Shown here: positions 13,647 through 21,340 of the stretch, piece after piece
How positions within the stretch are numbered: position 1 is the first letter of the stretch
Layout of the letters: every line of letters starts with the position of its first letter
Assembly: GCA_964434935.1 (NCBI GenBank)
Contig: CAYSWS010000012.1
Location: 1 to 32,685, forward strand
Direction: 5' to 3'
Length of the DNA: 32,685 nucleotides
DNA from: CAYSWS01 sp964434935
GTDB taxonomy: Bacteria; Patescibacteriota; WWE3; UBA101185; UBA10185
The notes under the pieces: model-generated
Told to the model about the DNA's origin: nothing
What the model saw: only the letters and a program-made list of their open reading frames with translations
The model's database searches: none
Program-made: the position numbers and the translations under genes

Positions 13647-13853
13647 TCAGCGGCTTTGATTTTTGATTTCGTCTATTCTTCTCAACTGCAGCTCTTTGAT
13701 AGCGGCACTGAGCGTCTCCGACAAGCCCTTGTCTATCTGTTTGAATATCGCCCCGTTTTTACCTGTACGAAGATCATGGGCATACTCGCGCAGCCTTTCT
13801 TTCTCTGGTTGTTTAAGTCCGCAATTTTCAGCCACCTTATCTACCAAGTCCAT
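13647..13853 (-). CDS. Small soluble helical protein of unknown function (68 residues)
   Basis: A short gene with full expression signals: promoter TTGCTA-17-TATAAT (13887-13915, reverse strand), Shine-Dalgarno AAAGGAGG (13859-13866) 5 bases before the ATG at 13853, and a terminator after the stop. The product is highly charged and predicted helical (MDLVDKVAENCGLKQPEKERL through LRRIDEIKNQSR), with one Cys and no membrane segment. I do not recognise it. It lies between the convergent TPR gene and the PEGA/SH3 gene on the same strand, and its own promoter suggests independent expression. The strong leader sets it apart from most neighbours, which lack a Shine-Dalgarno sequence. Confidence 0.68.
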   Translation of the reverse strand: MDLVDKVAENCGLKQPEKERLREYAHDLRTGKNGAIFKQIDKGLSETLSAAIKELQLRRIDEIKNQSR

Positions 13854-13886
13854 TTCATCCTCCTTTAAGAGAGCTGTTTTCAGGCC

Positions 13887-13915
13887 ATTATATACTAGAG
13901 GTTAATTTATAGCAA
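13887..13915 (-). promoter_or_regulatory. Sigma-70-type promoter of the 68-residue gene
   Basis: Reverse strand: TTGCTA (13910-13915), 17-base spacer, TATAAT (13887-13892). The predicted leader of about 27 bases contains AAAGGAGG, so this is a conventional leadered gene. Confidence 0.65.
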
Positions 13916-13923
13916 AGGATATT

Positions 13924-15258
13924 TTATGTTGTTATTTCAGGAGCCGGCTCTTCCGGAGTTGTCTCTGCCGGTGGGGGTGCAGCCTCTTCCATCATGGACG
14001 GCTCTTCTTCGGTTACAGGGGTCACGGTTTCCACATATCTTTTAGACACCCAGCCCTCGATAGTATCTGAGGCTTTTATTTTCACCCATTCCTCGCCATC
14101 TTCAAGCAGCACATATTCCTTGCCCTCGTCCACTTTAGCCAATTCCGAAGACGCTGTATCGGGTTCGCTTCTTACTCTGAGCCATCCTGTACCTGTAGGT
14201 AGGATCCTGACCTTGGTTTCCTGCGGACCGCTGGTCTCAGTCCTAAAAGATTGCAAAGCCTCTCGAGCCATTTCGGTCAATCCCAATCCATCAGAAATTC
14301 GACCCAAATAAGCACCCCTCACCGCAGTTTTGAGCTCTTCCAAGGCTTCGGGCTCGGCGGCCAAGTTACCGCGGGCATCATAAATATCTCCTTTGTAATC
14401 AAGATAATAATCGAACACCAATTCTTTGTTTAGCCCGATACCTTCCAGATTGACACCTCTGGTCTGGTTCCAGTAAATAACGGCCTTTGCCCAGGTCTGG
14501 GTATCGGAGACGATCTGATTGTTGTCGGAAGAAAGGTCGTACAAGTTGTCCGAACCCTCAAAAGGGTCGGCTCTAGCGGGTACCGGTGTGGGGAATAGTT
14601 TTACGGAAACATTAGACGTATAACCCTTTTGTATCCTGATCCTGTCCTTTTGCGGTTCAAAACCCACTTTTTCCACCCGCAGGTCATAATCACCTTCCGT
14701 CAACTTAACTGAGGTAAAGGGTGTTTTGCCGATTTCGGTGTTGTCGATAAAAACCGAGGCGCCTGTAGGCTCAGAAATTATACGCAGTACTATCTCAGAG
14801 GTACTTTCATCGAACCAGAGGTCGCGCCCCGAGGAAAAAAGGTCTGACACGCCCAGGTCCCTGAATATGCCCACATTATGTATGTACTCGTTGTTGTTAG
14901 ACAGGAAATTTACGGTGGTCTCATACTGTCTGGTGGCTGATTTTATGGTCACCTTGTTGGCTCCCGGCTTTATTTCTTTAAATTCTACGGGTGTGATACC
15001 GATGCTCTCATCGTTAATAAAGACCTCTGCCCTGCCGTAAGAGACGTCCACGGTAATGGCGGATTTTCCTCCTAAACTTTTTAAGTAGGCAAAAATGCTT
15101 TTTCCAAAAAATACCAACAATAGGACAATAAGAATTGCGGTAATATAAATAATTATATTCGAAAGCCTAAACCTCTTGGGCCTTCTTTCTATAGTTTGCA
15201 AGGTTGAAATGGACATATCAATTATGCTAGACAGGAAGTTGCATAGGTAAATTATCAT
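13924..15258 (-). CDS. Membrane-anchored PEGA and SH3-domain protein
   Basis: A 444-residue protein: one membrane helix (about residues 35-53, IIIYITAILIVLLLVFFG), a PEGA domain (about 68-115; AEVFINDESIGITPVEF), a second PEGA domain (about 160-225; ASVFIDNTEIGKTPFTS), a middle region of about 120 residues I do not recognise, a bacterial SH3 domain (about 350-405; WLRVRSEPDTASSELAKV ... GWVSKRYVE) and a Pro/Glu-rich tail. PEGA domains occur in surface proteins; bacterial SH3 domains often bind cell wall. It is probably an extracellular wall- or S-layer-associated protein. The start at 15258 has TATTTT 9 bases upstream; an ATG at 15216 is an alternative. The upstream box shares base pairs with the tRNA-Cys promoter. 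Confidence 0.82.
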   Translation of the reverse strand: MIIYLCNFLSSIIDMSISTLQTIERRPKRFRLSNIIIYITAILIVLLLVFFGKSIFAYLKSLGGKSAITVDVSYGRAEVFINDESIGITPVEFKEIKPGANKVTIKSATRQYETTVNFLSNNNEYIHNVGIFRDLGVSDLFSSGRDLWFDESTSEIVLRIISEPTGASVFIDNTEIGKTPFTSVKLTEGDYDLRVEKVGFEPQKDRIRIQKGYTSNVSVKLFPTPVPARADPFEGSDNLYDLSSDNNQIVSDTQTWAKAVIYWNQTRGVNLEGIGLNKELVFDYYLDYKGDIYDARGNLAAEPEALEELKTAVRGAYLGRISDGLGLTEMAREALQSFRTETSGPQETKVRILPTGTGWLRVRSEPDTASSELAKVDEGKEYVLLEDGEEWVKIKASDTIEGWVSKRYVETVTPVTEEEPSMMEEAAPPPAETTPEEPAPEITT

Positions 15259-15266
15259 GTAAATGG

Positions 15267-15272
15267 TAAAAT
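15267..15272 (+). promoter_or_regulatory. -10 box of the tRNA-Cys / alaS unit
   Basis: TAAAAT preceded by GG, 27 bases before the mature tRNA 5' end. The reverse complement, read one base over, gives TATTTT (15268-15273) for the divergent PEGA/SH3 gene, so both directions may use the same base pairs. No clear -35 on either strand. Confidence 0.45.
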
Positions 15273-15299
15273 ATCAATTGTATTTTGGCGTTATATCAG

Positions 15300-15374
15300 G
15301 GCGCAGTGGCGAAGTGGAAACGCTGGGGTCTGCAAAACCTCGATGCAGGGGTTCGATTCCCCTCTGCGCCTCCA
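15300..15374 (+). tRNA. tRNA-Cys (anticodon GCA)
   Basis: A complete cloverleaf: acceptor stem GGCGCAG / CTGCGCC (15300-15306 with 15364-15370), D stem GCG/CGC, anticodon stem GGGGT/ACCTC with loop CTGCAAA (anticodon GCA), T stem AGGGG/CCCCT with the TTCGATT loop, discriminator T and an encoded CCA (15372-15374). It reads cysteine codons TGC and TGT. alaS begins 12 bases after the CCA, so the two are probably transcribed together and separated by RNase processing of the tRNA 3' end. Confidence 0.97.
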
Positions 15375-15386
15375 AAAGCTTTTGTT

Positions 15387-17240
15387 ATGGACTCAAAACA
15401 AATTTTAGAAAAATTTTTAGCCTTTTATAAAGCGAGAGGACACAAACAGGTTCCCAACGTATCTTTGGTGCCCGAAAACGACCCAACTTTGTTGTATGTC
15501 AATTCGGGCATGTTCCCTTTGGTGCCCTACTTATCGGGTGAGCCGCATCCTCTGGGCAAAAGGATCATGAATGTGCAGAGGTGTTTGAGATTTTTCGAAG
15601 ATCTGGAAAATGTAGGTGAGACCAACAGGCATACTACGGCTTTCCATATGCTGGGAAACTGGAGTTTAGGGGATTATTTCAAGGAAGAGCAGCTGTATTG
15701 GTTCTACGAATTTCTAGTGGCTGATCTGGGGTTAGAGCCCAAGAAAATGTACGCCACCGTATTTGCCGGTGACGCCGACGCTCCCAAAGATGAAGAATCC
15801 ATTAGGATCATCAAAGAGATATTTGCCATGTACGGTATAGAGGCTAATGAGGATGAGCGCATCTTTGCCTATGACAAGGAAGATAACTGGTGGCAAAGAG
15901 GCGAGGCTGTGGGTGAGCTGGGCGGTCCTGACAGTGAGGTTTATTATTACATTGGAGAAGATGGATATGGAGAAGGCAAAGATCCGGCCAAGCATCAGGA
16001 CGAATTCTTGGAGATCGGGAATTCGGTCTTCATGCAGTATAAAAAAACGGACAAAGGTTGGGAAGAATTGCCGCAGAAGAATGTGGATTTTGGCGGGGGT
16101 TTGGAGCGGTTAGCCATGGTGGTTCAGGGATACAGGGATATTTATCTTACGGATAATTTTTACCCCATGATCGAAAAGTTAGTGCAGCTTAGCGGAAAAG
16201 ATTACAAAAAAGAGGACAAAGAGGTGAAAAAAGCCATGAGGATCGTGGCCGACCACATGAGAGCTGCCGTGTTCCTAGCCATGGACGGAGTTTTGCCCGG
16301 CAATAAAGATCAGGGATACATATTGAGAAGGCTCATCAGACGTGTGGTCAGAGCGGGAAAAAGTCTAGGCTTGGAAAAAGATATTTCCGTAGGATTGGTT
16401 CCCGTAGTGGGAAACATGTTTTCTTGGCTTTATCCTGATCTGGAAAAAAAGAAAACCCAAATTCAAGAGGCCTTCGCCTTGGAAGAGGACAAGTTTAGAA
16501 AGACTTTATCCAAGGGAGCTCGGGAATCCGAGAAGATAATGCCGGAGATCTTGTATGCCGTGAAGTCCAAAAATATTGAAACTCTCTCCAGTTACGCTTT
16601 TGATATGTACCAATCATTTGGCTATCCGTTTGAAATGTTTTTGGAGGACGTCAAAGATGCTGCCGGGGGTTTGGACAAAGTGTTTGAGGCTGAACTGGCC
16701 GAGGACTTCAACAACAAATTTGAGAAACATCAGGAAAAGTCACGCACCGGAGCCGAACGAAAATTCAAAGGCGGATTGGCGGATCATTCGGAGCAGGTAA
16801 TTAAATATCACACAGCTACCCACCTCCTGCACCTGGCTTTAAGAGAGGTGTTGGGAGACCAGGTGGTGCAGCACGGTAGCAACATTACCGGAGAAAGATT
16901 GAGGTTTGATTTTAACCATGGGAAAAAACTTACCCCGGGGGAGATCAAGCAGGTGGAGGAAATAGTAAATGAGTATATCAAAAAAGCCCTGCCGGTTAAT
17001 TTTGCCATCCTATCCAAGAAAAAAGCTTTGGAAACAGGGGCCATCCACGCTTTTAACGAGAAATACGGCGAAAAGGTCAAGGTCTATTACATCGGTAAAA
17101 GCTTGAAGGACGCCGTGAGCAAAGAGTTTTGCGGCGGGCCTCATGTTGAGAACACATCGATCATATCCCCTATAGAAATATATAAACAGGATAATATTGG
17201 CAAAGGGATGTTAAGATTGTATGCCAGAGAAAGTTCTTAG
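15387..17240 (+). CDS. alaS: Alanyl-tRNA synthetase, short form without the C-terminal C-Ala domain
   Basis: A 617-residue class II synthetase that charges tRNA-Ala. The catalytic core begins KFLAFYKARGHKQVPNVSLVPENDPTLLYVNSGM, and the motif 2 region contains RCLRF and HHTxFHMLGNWS-like HTTAFHMLGNWSLGDYF. The editing domain, which removes mischarged Ser and Gly, keeps its zinc ligands H475 and H479 (HTATH) and C582/H586 (CGGPH, where most bacteria have CGGTH). The protein stops after this domain; E. coli AlaRS has 876 residues, so the DHHA1/C-Ala part is missing. An upstream open frame runs through the tRNA; the ATG at 15387 starts exactly where family homology begins. A CIRCE-controlled groESL unit follows 12 bases after its stop. 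Confidence 0.95.
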   Translation: MDSKQILEKFLAFYKARGHKQVPNVSLVPENDPTLLYVNSGMFPLVPYLSGEPHPLGKRIMNVQRCLRFFEDLENVGETNRHTTAFHMLGNWSLGDYFKEEQLYWFYEFLVADLGLEPKKMYATVFAGDADAPKDEESIRIIKEIFAMYGIEANEDERIFAYDKEDNWWQRGEAVGELGGPDSEVYYYIGEDGYGEGKDPAKHQDEFLEIGNSVFMQYKKTDKGWEELPQKNVDFGGGLERLAMVVQGYRDIYLTDNFYPMIEKLVQLSGKDYKKEDKEVKKAMRIVADHMRAAVFLAMDGVLPGNKDQGYILRRLIRRVVRAGKSLGLEKDISVGLVPVVGNMFSWLYPDLEKKKTQIQEAFALEEDKFRKTLSKGARESEKIMPEILYAVKSKNIETLSSYAFDMYQSFGYPFEMFLEDVKDAAGGLDKVFEAELAEDFNNKFEKHQEKSRTGAERKFKGGLADHSEQVIKYHTATHLLHLALREVLGDQVVQHGSNITGERLRFDFNHGKKLTPGEIKQVEEIVNEYIKKALPVNFAILSKKKALETGAIHAFNEKYGEKVKVYYIGKSLKDAVSKEFCGGPHVENTSIISPIEIYKQDNIGKGMLRLYARESS

Positions 17241-17251
17241 GAAATCTCCTC

Positions 17252-17281
17252 TTGACACTCTAAGCCTGTGAGTGCTATTTT
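17252..17281 (+). promoter_or_regulatory. CIRCE operator overlapping the groESL promoter
   Basis: TTGACACTC (17252-17260), nine bases, GAGTGCTAT (17270-17278) matches the CIRCE consensus TTAGCACTC-N9-GAGTGCTAA closely. The left arm also contains a perfect -35 TTGACA (17252-17257), and TATTTT (17276-17281) at 18 bases serves as -10. Binding of the heat-shock repressor HrcA here would block RNA polymerase directly. hrcA is not in the window. Confidence 0.9.
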
Positions 17282-17327
17282 ATGCACGAGCAAAATTGTA
17301 TTTAATTATTTAAGTTAAAAAGGAAAT

Positions 17328-17621
17328 ATGGCAAAAATTAAACCACTATTCGATAACGTTCTTGTAGAACCACTTGAAAAAGAAACTACGCTGCCGTCAG
17401 GCATAGTCATACCTGATTCGGCTAAGGAAAAACCCCAAGAGGGAAAAATTGCCGCTGTTGGTAAGGGAAAAACTGATGCGGAGGGAAAGCTCGTTGAGAT
17501 GGTCGTGAAAAAAGGCGACATAGTTATGTATAAAAAATGGGGAGGTACCGAGATCAAAGTTGAAGGCAAAGATATGCTTCTGGTAAAACAGGAAGATATC
17601 CTGGCCGTAGTGGAAGGATAA
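17328..17621 (+). CDS. groES: Co-chaperonin GroES
   Basis: A 97-residue protein of normal length that forms the heptameric lid of the GroEL chamber. It begins AKIKPLFDNVLVEPLEKET; the mobile loop that docks on GroEL covers about residues 17-33 (TTLPSGIVIPDSAKEK), and the family signature GKIAAVGKGK follows. The C-terminal strand MLLVKQEDILAVVEG is typical. The leader from the CIRCE promoter is about 40 bases, with AAGGA very close to the ATG, a weak ribosome site. groEL follows 17 bases downstream, and HrcA/CIRCE control of both is expected. Confidence 0.97.
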   Translation: MAKIKPLFDNVLVEPLEKETTLPSGIVIPDSAKEKPQEGKIAAVGKGKTDAEGKLVEMVVKKGDIVMYKKWGGTEIKVEGKDMLLVKQEDILAVVEG

Positions 17622-17638
17622 TTTAAGGAGGAACAAAT

Positions 17639-19285
17639 ATGGCAAAAAAGATAATTTATGGCGAAGAAGCCAGAACAAAATTAAAAATAGGTGTTGATGC
17701 CTTAGGCAAAGCCCTAGCAGTTACGCTGGGCGCAAAGGGAAGAAATGTGGCGTTGGACAAGAGTTGGGGAGCTCCGCAGGTGGTTAATGATGGAGTCACT
17801 GTTGCCAAAGAAATTGAGCTAGAAGACAAATTTGAAAATATGGGTGCCCAGATCGTAAAAGAAGCGGCCAGCAAAACCAATGAAGTAGCCGGGGATGGGA
17901 CTACCACCGCCGTGGTGTTAGCTCAAGCTTTAGTGGAAGGCGGTTTGAAAAATATCAGTGCCGGTGCCAACCCTATGATCTTAAGAAAGGGTTTGGAAAA
18001 GGCATCCGCATCAGTTGTGAACGAGATAAAAAAGATTTCCAAGGACATAACTTCCAAGGAAGAAAGATCTCAAATAGCCTCAAATTCCGCACAGGATGCT
18101 GAAATAGGCAAACTAATTGCCGAGACAATGGAAAAGGTTGGTGACAATGGTGTGATAACAGTGGAAGAAGGTAAGGGTTTTGGTATTGAGCTGGAGTATA
18201 AAGAGGGCATGCAGTTTGATAAAGGGTACGCCTCTCCTTATTTTGTCACCAATCCGGATAAGATGGAGGCAGAGATCGAAGAGCCTTATATTTTAGTTAC
18301 TGATCAGAAGGTATCCAATCTGCAGGAGCTTTTGCCCATGTTGGAAAACTTTGTGAAAGTTTCCAAAAACTTAGTCATTGTCTCCGAGGATATTGACGGT
18401 GAAGCCTTGGCTACCCTGGTGGTCAATAAACTAAGAGGAACCTTTAATGTCTTAGCCGTTAAGGCTCCGGGTTTCGGCGACAGAAGAAAAGCTATGCTGG
18501 AAGATATTTCTGTACTGACCGGAGCTACCGTGATCAGTGAAGATATGGGCAGAAAACTTGATTCCGTTAGGGTTGAAGATCTGGGTAGAGCCGATAGGGT
18601 TGTGGCTGACAAAGACAATACTACCATAGTGGGGGGCAGGGGCAGTGAGAAACAGATCAAAGCCAGGGTAGACCAGCTGCAAGTTCAGATCGAAGACACT
18701 ACTTCTGATTATGACAAAGAGAAACTGCAGGAAAGGCTGGCTAAGTTAACCGGTGGTGTCGCCGTGATCGGAGTTGGGGCTGCGACTGAGTCTGAGATGA
18801 AAGAGAAGAAATTGAGAGTTGAAGATGCCGTGAATGCCACCAAAGCAGCTGTAGAAGAAGGCATAGTTCCTGGAGGCGGTATCGCTTATCTTAGAGCAAG
18901 AGAGGCAATAAAGGATCTGAAATTAGAGGGCGATGAAGAAACAGGTGCGAACATCTTGTTCGAGGCGTTGGAAAGACCTACCAGAATTATTGCAAGTAAT
19001 GCCGGCGCAGATGCCGGAAAGGTCATGGCTGAGTTAGAAGCCAAAACTGCAGCGGATAAAAATCCTAATATAGGTATAAATGTCATCAGCATGTCTTATG
19101 TGGACATGATCAAGGACGGTATCATAGACCCGGCCAAGGTTACCAGAAGCGCCTTACAAAACGCAGTTTCTGTAGCTACAATGGTTATAATCACAGAATG
19201 TCTGATAGCAGATCTGCCAAAAGACAAAGATGATATGGGCGCTGCAGCTGCCGGGGGTATGGGCGGGATGCCGGGCATGATGTAA
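17639..19285 (+). CDS. groEL: Chaperonin GroEL (Hsp60)
   Basis: A 548-residue ATP-driven folding chaperonin of standard length. Visible landmarks are the nucleotide-binding signature GDGTTTAVVLAQALV near residue 86, the apical domain with KAPGFGDRRKAMLEDI, the second family signature AAVEEGIVPGGGIAYL, and the flexible Gly/Met tail GGMGGMPGMM. The Shine-Dalgarno sequence AGGAGG (17626-17631), 7 bases before the ATG, is one of the strongest in the window, as expected for an abundant protein. It is co-transcribed with groES. Its end faces the convergent nucleotidyltransferase gene with 24 bases between, where only a weak TTGAG-ATAG-CTCAA hairpin (19287-19300) is seen. Confidence 0.98.
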   Translation: MAKKIIYGEEARTKLKIGVDALGKALAVTLGAKGRNVALDKSWGAPQVVNDGVTVAKEIELEDKFENMGAQIVKEAASKTNEVAGDGTTTAVVLAQALVEGGLKNISAGANPMILRKGLEKASASVVNEIKKISKDITSKEERSQIASNSAQDAEIGKLIAETMEKVGDNGVITVEEGKGFGIELEYKEGMQFDKGYASPYFVTNPDKMEAEIEEPYILVTDQKVSNLQELLPMLENFVKVSKNLVIVSEDIDGEALATLVVNKLRGTFNVLAVKAPGFGDRRKAMLEDISVLTGATVISEDMGRKLDSVRVEDLGRADRVVADKDNTTIVGGRGSEKQIKARVDQLQVQIEDTTSDYDKEKLQERLAKLTGGVAVIGVGAATESEMKEKKLRVEDAVNATKAAVEEGIVPGGGIAYLRAREAIKDLKLEGDEETGANILFEALERPTRIIASNAGADAGKVMAELEAKTAADKNPNIGINVISMSYVDMIKDGIIDPAKVTRSALQNAVSVATMVIITECLIADLPKDKDDMGAAAAGGMGGMPGMM

Positions 19286-19309
19286 TTTGAGATAGCTCAA
19301 CAGAGATCG

Positions 19310-20194
19310 TTATATACTGGACAGATTTTTCTTATACTCATCGAGGATGTTCTTGGCGTGGTCATGCTTATTGAAGTGAATAAAGTTCTTGTTTGTGATC
19401 TCGGTGGTTTTTTTATCTTTCATATAATCTAGCTGTAACTTTCTGGCATACTTCTCCAATAAGTTCACAACACGGCTTTTATTCAGTTTTTCCTCCGGAA
19501 AATCTTTGGGAAATTCTATTTTGAAATTATAAAAGTGATTTAAAGCCCAGGAATTAGCCTGCAGGAATTTGAAATAGGCGGAATTTTTATCGTAAAAAGG
19601 TAAGACATTAAGTATTTCTCTAGCCACATAAATATTTTGTTTTTCCTTCTGCCACTTCATGCCCGATTCGTCGGCAAAAAGGTTGCAGCACAGTTTCTTA
19701 TTTCCCTCTCCTTTTTGGGCATACTTGCCCACCGCTTTTAAAATGAGAAACACAAATAATCTGCTTAACCACAGCCTGTTCTTCTTGGTGATAATAAAAA
19801 TATCAATATCGTCGTCTTTAACGGCATTATACGAAGCTGCGGCGCCGGTGACGGCCACCATGTTGATCCAGGGAATTACCCGCAGCAGCCGGATGCTTTT
19901 TTCAGCCTCGGCTAAAAGATCTTCGGAATATTTATATCTTAATTTCCAGCTGACCGGACGTACACCAGGCAAATAATACTTACCGTCCTTGGCCCTAACA
20001 TGTTTTTTCTTGACCAGCCTCCTTAGGGACCGGCTGTAAAAGTCATATTCGAAGTTATTTTTTGTGATCATGAAATTATAAAGTTGGAATTCACTTAGAG
20101 GATATTGAAAGACTGCACTGTAAGCCAGAGTACGTTTTATAGCCCGGTCGCAGGCTTTTTCTTTGGCTCTTGGCCTTGGTGCTCTAGTGGCCAT
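19310..20194 (-). CDS. Nucleotidyltransferase-domain protein with an N-terminal winged-helix-like region
   Basis: A 294-residue protein. The core carries a Pol-beta-type nucleotidyltransferase motif, VTGAAASYNAVKDDDIDIFI (residues 115-134), with metal-binding D129-x-D131. The first 80 residues (AYSAVFQYPLSEFQLYNFM ... LVKKKHVRAKDGKYYL) resemble a winged-helix domain. The C-terminal part is basic and helical. Proteins of this type are widespread and mostly uncharacterised; some transfer nucleotides to proteins or small molecules, and some pair with HEPN toxins, but no HEPN gene is next to it. Its ATG at 20194 lies inside the last codons of the RNase HI gene (11-base overlap), so translation is probably coupled. 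Confidence 0.72.
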   Translation of the reverse strand: MATRAPRPRAKEKACDRAIKRTLAYSAVFQYPLSEFQLYNFMITKNNFEYDFYSRSLRRLVKKKHVRAKDGKYYLPGVRPVSWKLRYKYSEDLLAEAEKSIRLLRVIPWINMVAVTGAAASYNAVKDDDIDIFIITKKNRLWLSRLFVFLILKAVGKYAQKGEGNKKLCCNLFADESGMKWQKEKQNIYVAREILNVLPFYDKNSAYFKFLQANSWALNHFYNFKIEFPKDFPEEKLNKSRVVNLLEKYARKLQLDYMKDKKTTEITNKNFIHFNKHDHAKNILDEYKKNLSSI

Positions 20195-20588
20195 TGTTGT
20201 CTAAAGCGGCATTCACCAAAGCATCGGCCTTTTTGTTGGCGGAGCGATTGACATGGGTGAATGTGACTTGCTGAAAACTACCTACAAGATCTTTTGCCCT
20301 TATATGCATTTTTTGCAATCTCTCATTTTTCACTTTGTATTCCCCGGTCATTTGCTTGGCCACCAACTCGCTGTCTACGAAAACTTCCAATTTAGTGAAA
20401 CCTTTGTTCAGAGCTGTTTGCAAACCGGTCCACAAGGCCGTGTACTCCGCCTCATTATTGGTGCACTTACCTATGTATTTTGATAGTTCGAAAATGACTT
20501 TATTCTCCTCATCCAGAAGGACCACACCTATAGCTCCTGGGCCGGGATTTCCTCTGGCGCCTCCGTCTGTATACAAAAAACCTGTCAT
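20184..20588 (-). CDS. Ribonuclease HI family protein
   Basis: A 134-residue RNase H-fold enzyme that would cut the RNA strand of RNA-DNA hybrids. The four metal-binding carboxylates are present: D8 (YTDGGARGNPGPG), E46 (TNNEAEYTAL), D72 (VFVDSELV) and D122 (NKKADALVN), with H112 near the end. It belongs to the short 'RnhA-like' group without a basic protrusion, also seen in plant and archaeal type-1 homologues. The frame is open from 20645, but homology begins at the ATG at 20588, which overlaps the stop of the upstream gene as ATGA; AGGAAAG lies upstream. It is the middle gene of a three-gene overlapping run. Confidence 0.9.
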   Translation of the reverse strand: MTGFLYTDGGARGNPGPGAIGVVLLDEENKVIFELSKYIGKCTNNEAEYTALWTGLQTALNKGFTKLEVFVDSELVAKQMTGEYKVKNERLQKMHIRAKDLVGSFQQVTFTHVNRSANKKADALVNAALDNNGH

Positions 20589-21208
20589 CTTTTCTTTCCT
20601 GATCTGAAATAACTTAGTAGAACAAGGTAAAACAAAGATACGCACAACCCAACTCCGGCACCCACCAAGGAGTAGACCGGTAAGTTCTTATAGCCCTCTT
20701 TGATCACCGGCTCATCCGAAACCTTGACCACGCCCACAAACGGATCGTTGACACGGCTGATGTTGTTCATAGCTGTGGTAGTAACGTCCACTACTGCCTG
20801 CCAGAGCTCTCCGGCCTTTTGGGCATCTTCCTCTTTTACCACCAATTCTATGAGCTGAGGCCCCGATTTTACCGTCCTTATCTTTCTGTGGTACGTTCTT
20901 AGACTGTTTTGATCGACCGGCATGTTCAGGGAGGTTAATGTTTGTGCCACAATATCGTCACTATCTATAAGCCCAATGACCGAATTAGCGTAAAGCATGG
21001 CCGCTTGTTGTCCATAATAACCCTCGTATGTGAAGTGGTCTTCTGAATAAGGGTAGATAGATCTTCGAACAAATAAAGATCCGGTGGCATAATATCTTGT
21101 AGGTAAGAAATAGTAAGTTGCTGCACCCAAGGCTCCGGCCACAAAAATGGACACAAGAAGCAATTTAACGTGGTTTTTTAGGAGTTTTGTCATTTCTCTT
21201 AATTCCAT
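20585..21208 (-). CDS. Wzz-like chain-length / polysaccharide co-polymerase protein
   Basis: A 207-residue protein with the Wzz topology: membrane helix near residues 16-35 (LLLVSIFVAGALGAATYYFLP), a periplasmic-type or extracellular helical domain, and a second helix near 180-200 (VYSLVGAGVGLCVSLFYLVLL) followed by a short basic tail. Wzz-type proteins set the length of glycan chains built by the Wzy-dependent pathway. No tyrosine-kinase domain is attached. GGTAAAAT (TAAAAT at 21217-21222, reverse strand) lies 8 bases before the ATG at 21208, which therefore is preferred over the GTG at 21226 that precedes the box. It leads a run with RNase HI and a nucleotidyltransferase, an unexpected functional mix. 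Confidence 0.75.
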   Translation of the reverse strand: MELREMTKLLKNHVKLLLVSIFVAGALGAATYYFLPTRYYATGSLFVRRSIYPYSEDHFTYEGYYGQQAAMLYANSVIGLIDSDDIVAQTLTSLNMPVDQNSLRTYHRKIRTVKSGPQLIELVVKEEDAQKAGELWQAVVDVTTTAMNNISRVNDPFVGVVKVSDEPVIKEGYKNLPVYSLVGAGVGLCVSLFYLVLLSYFRSGKKR

Positions 21209-21216
21209 ACAATGCG

Positions 21217-21222
21217 ATTTTA
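21217..21222 (-). promoter_or_regulatory. -10 box of the Wzz-like gene
   Basis: Reverse-strand TAAAAT preceded by GG, ending 8 bases before the ATG at 21208. It predicts a leaderless mRNA and moves the start downstream of the longest open frame. Confidence 0.45.
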
Positions 21223-21256
21223 CCACAGCTATAAGCCTTTGTAGGCGATTTCTTTC

Positions 21257-21285
21257 TTGTAAAAAGAGGTATTTAAAAATATACT
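21257..21285 (+). promoter_or_regulatory. Sigma-70-type promoter of the SDR-DUF4012 gene
   Basis: TTGTAA (21257-21262), a 17-base spacer and TATACT (21280-21285). Transcription would start near 21292, giving a leader of about 49 bases to the ATG at 21341. A weak GGTTTACT (21326-21333), 7 bases before the ATG, might be an alternative -10. Confidence 0.45.
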
Positions 21286-21340
21286 TAACACAGGAAAAAT
21301 AAGGAAAAAAACAAGGTTTTCTTGAGGTTTACTGCCCAAC

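Noticed and set aside
15285..15386. Upstream extension of alaS by 34 codons
   Set aside because: The extension reads through the whole tRNA-Cys gene; family homology starts at the ATG at 15387.
19286..19309. Terminator after groEL
   Set aside because: TTGAG-ATAG-CTCAA has only five pairs and no T-run, too weak to call.
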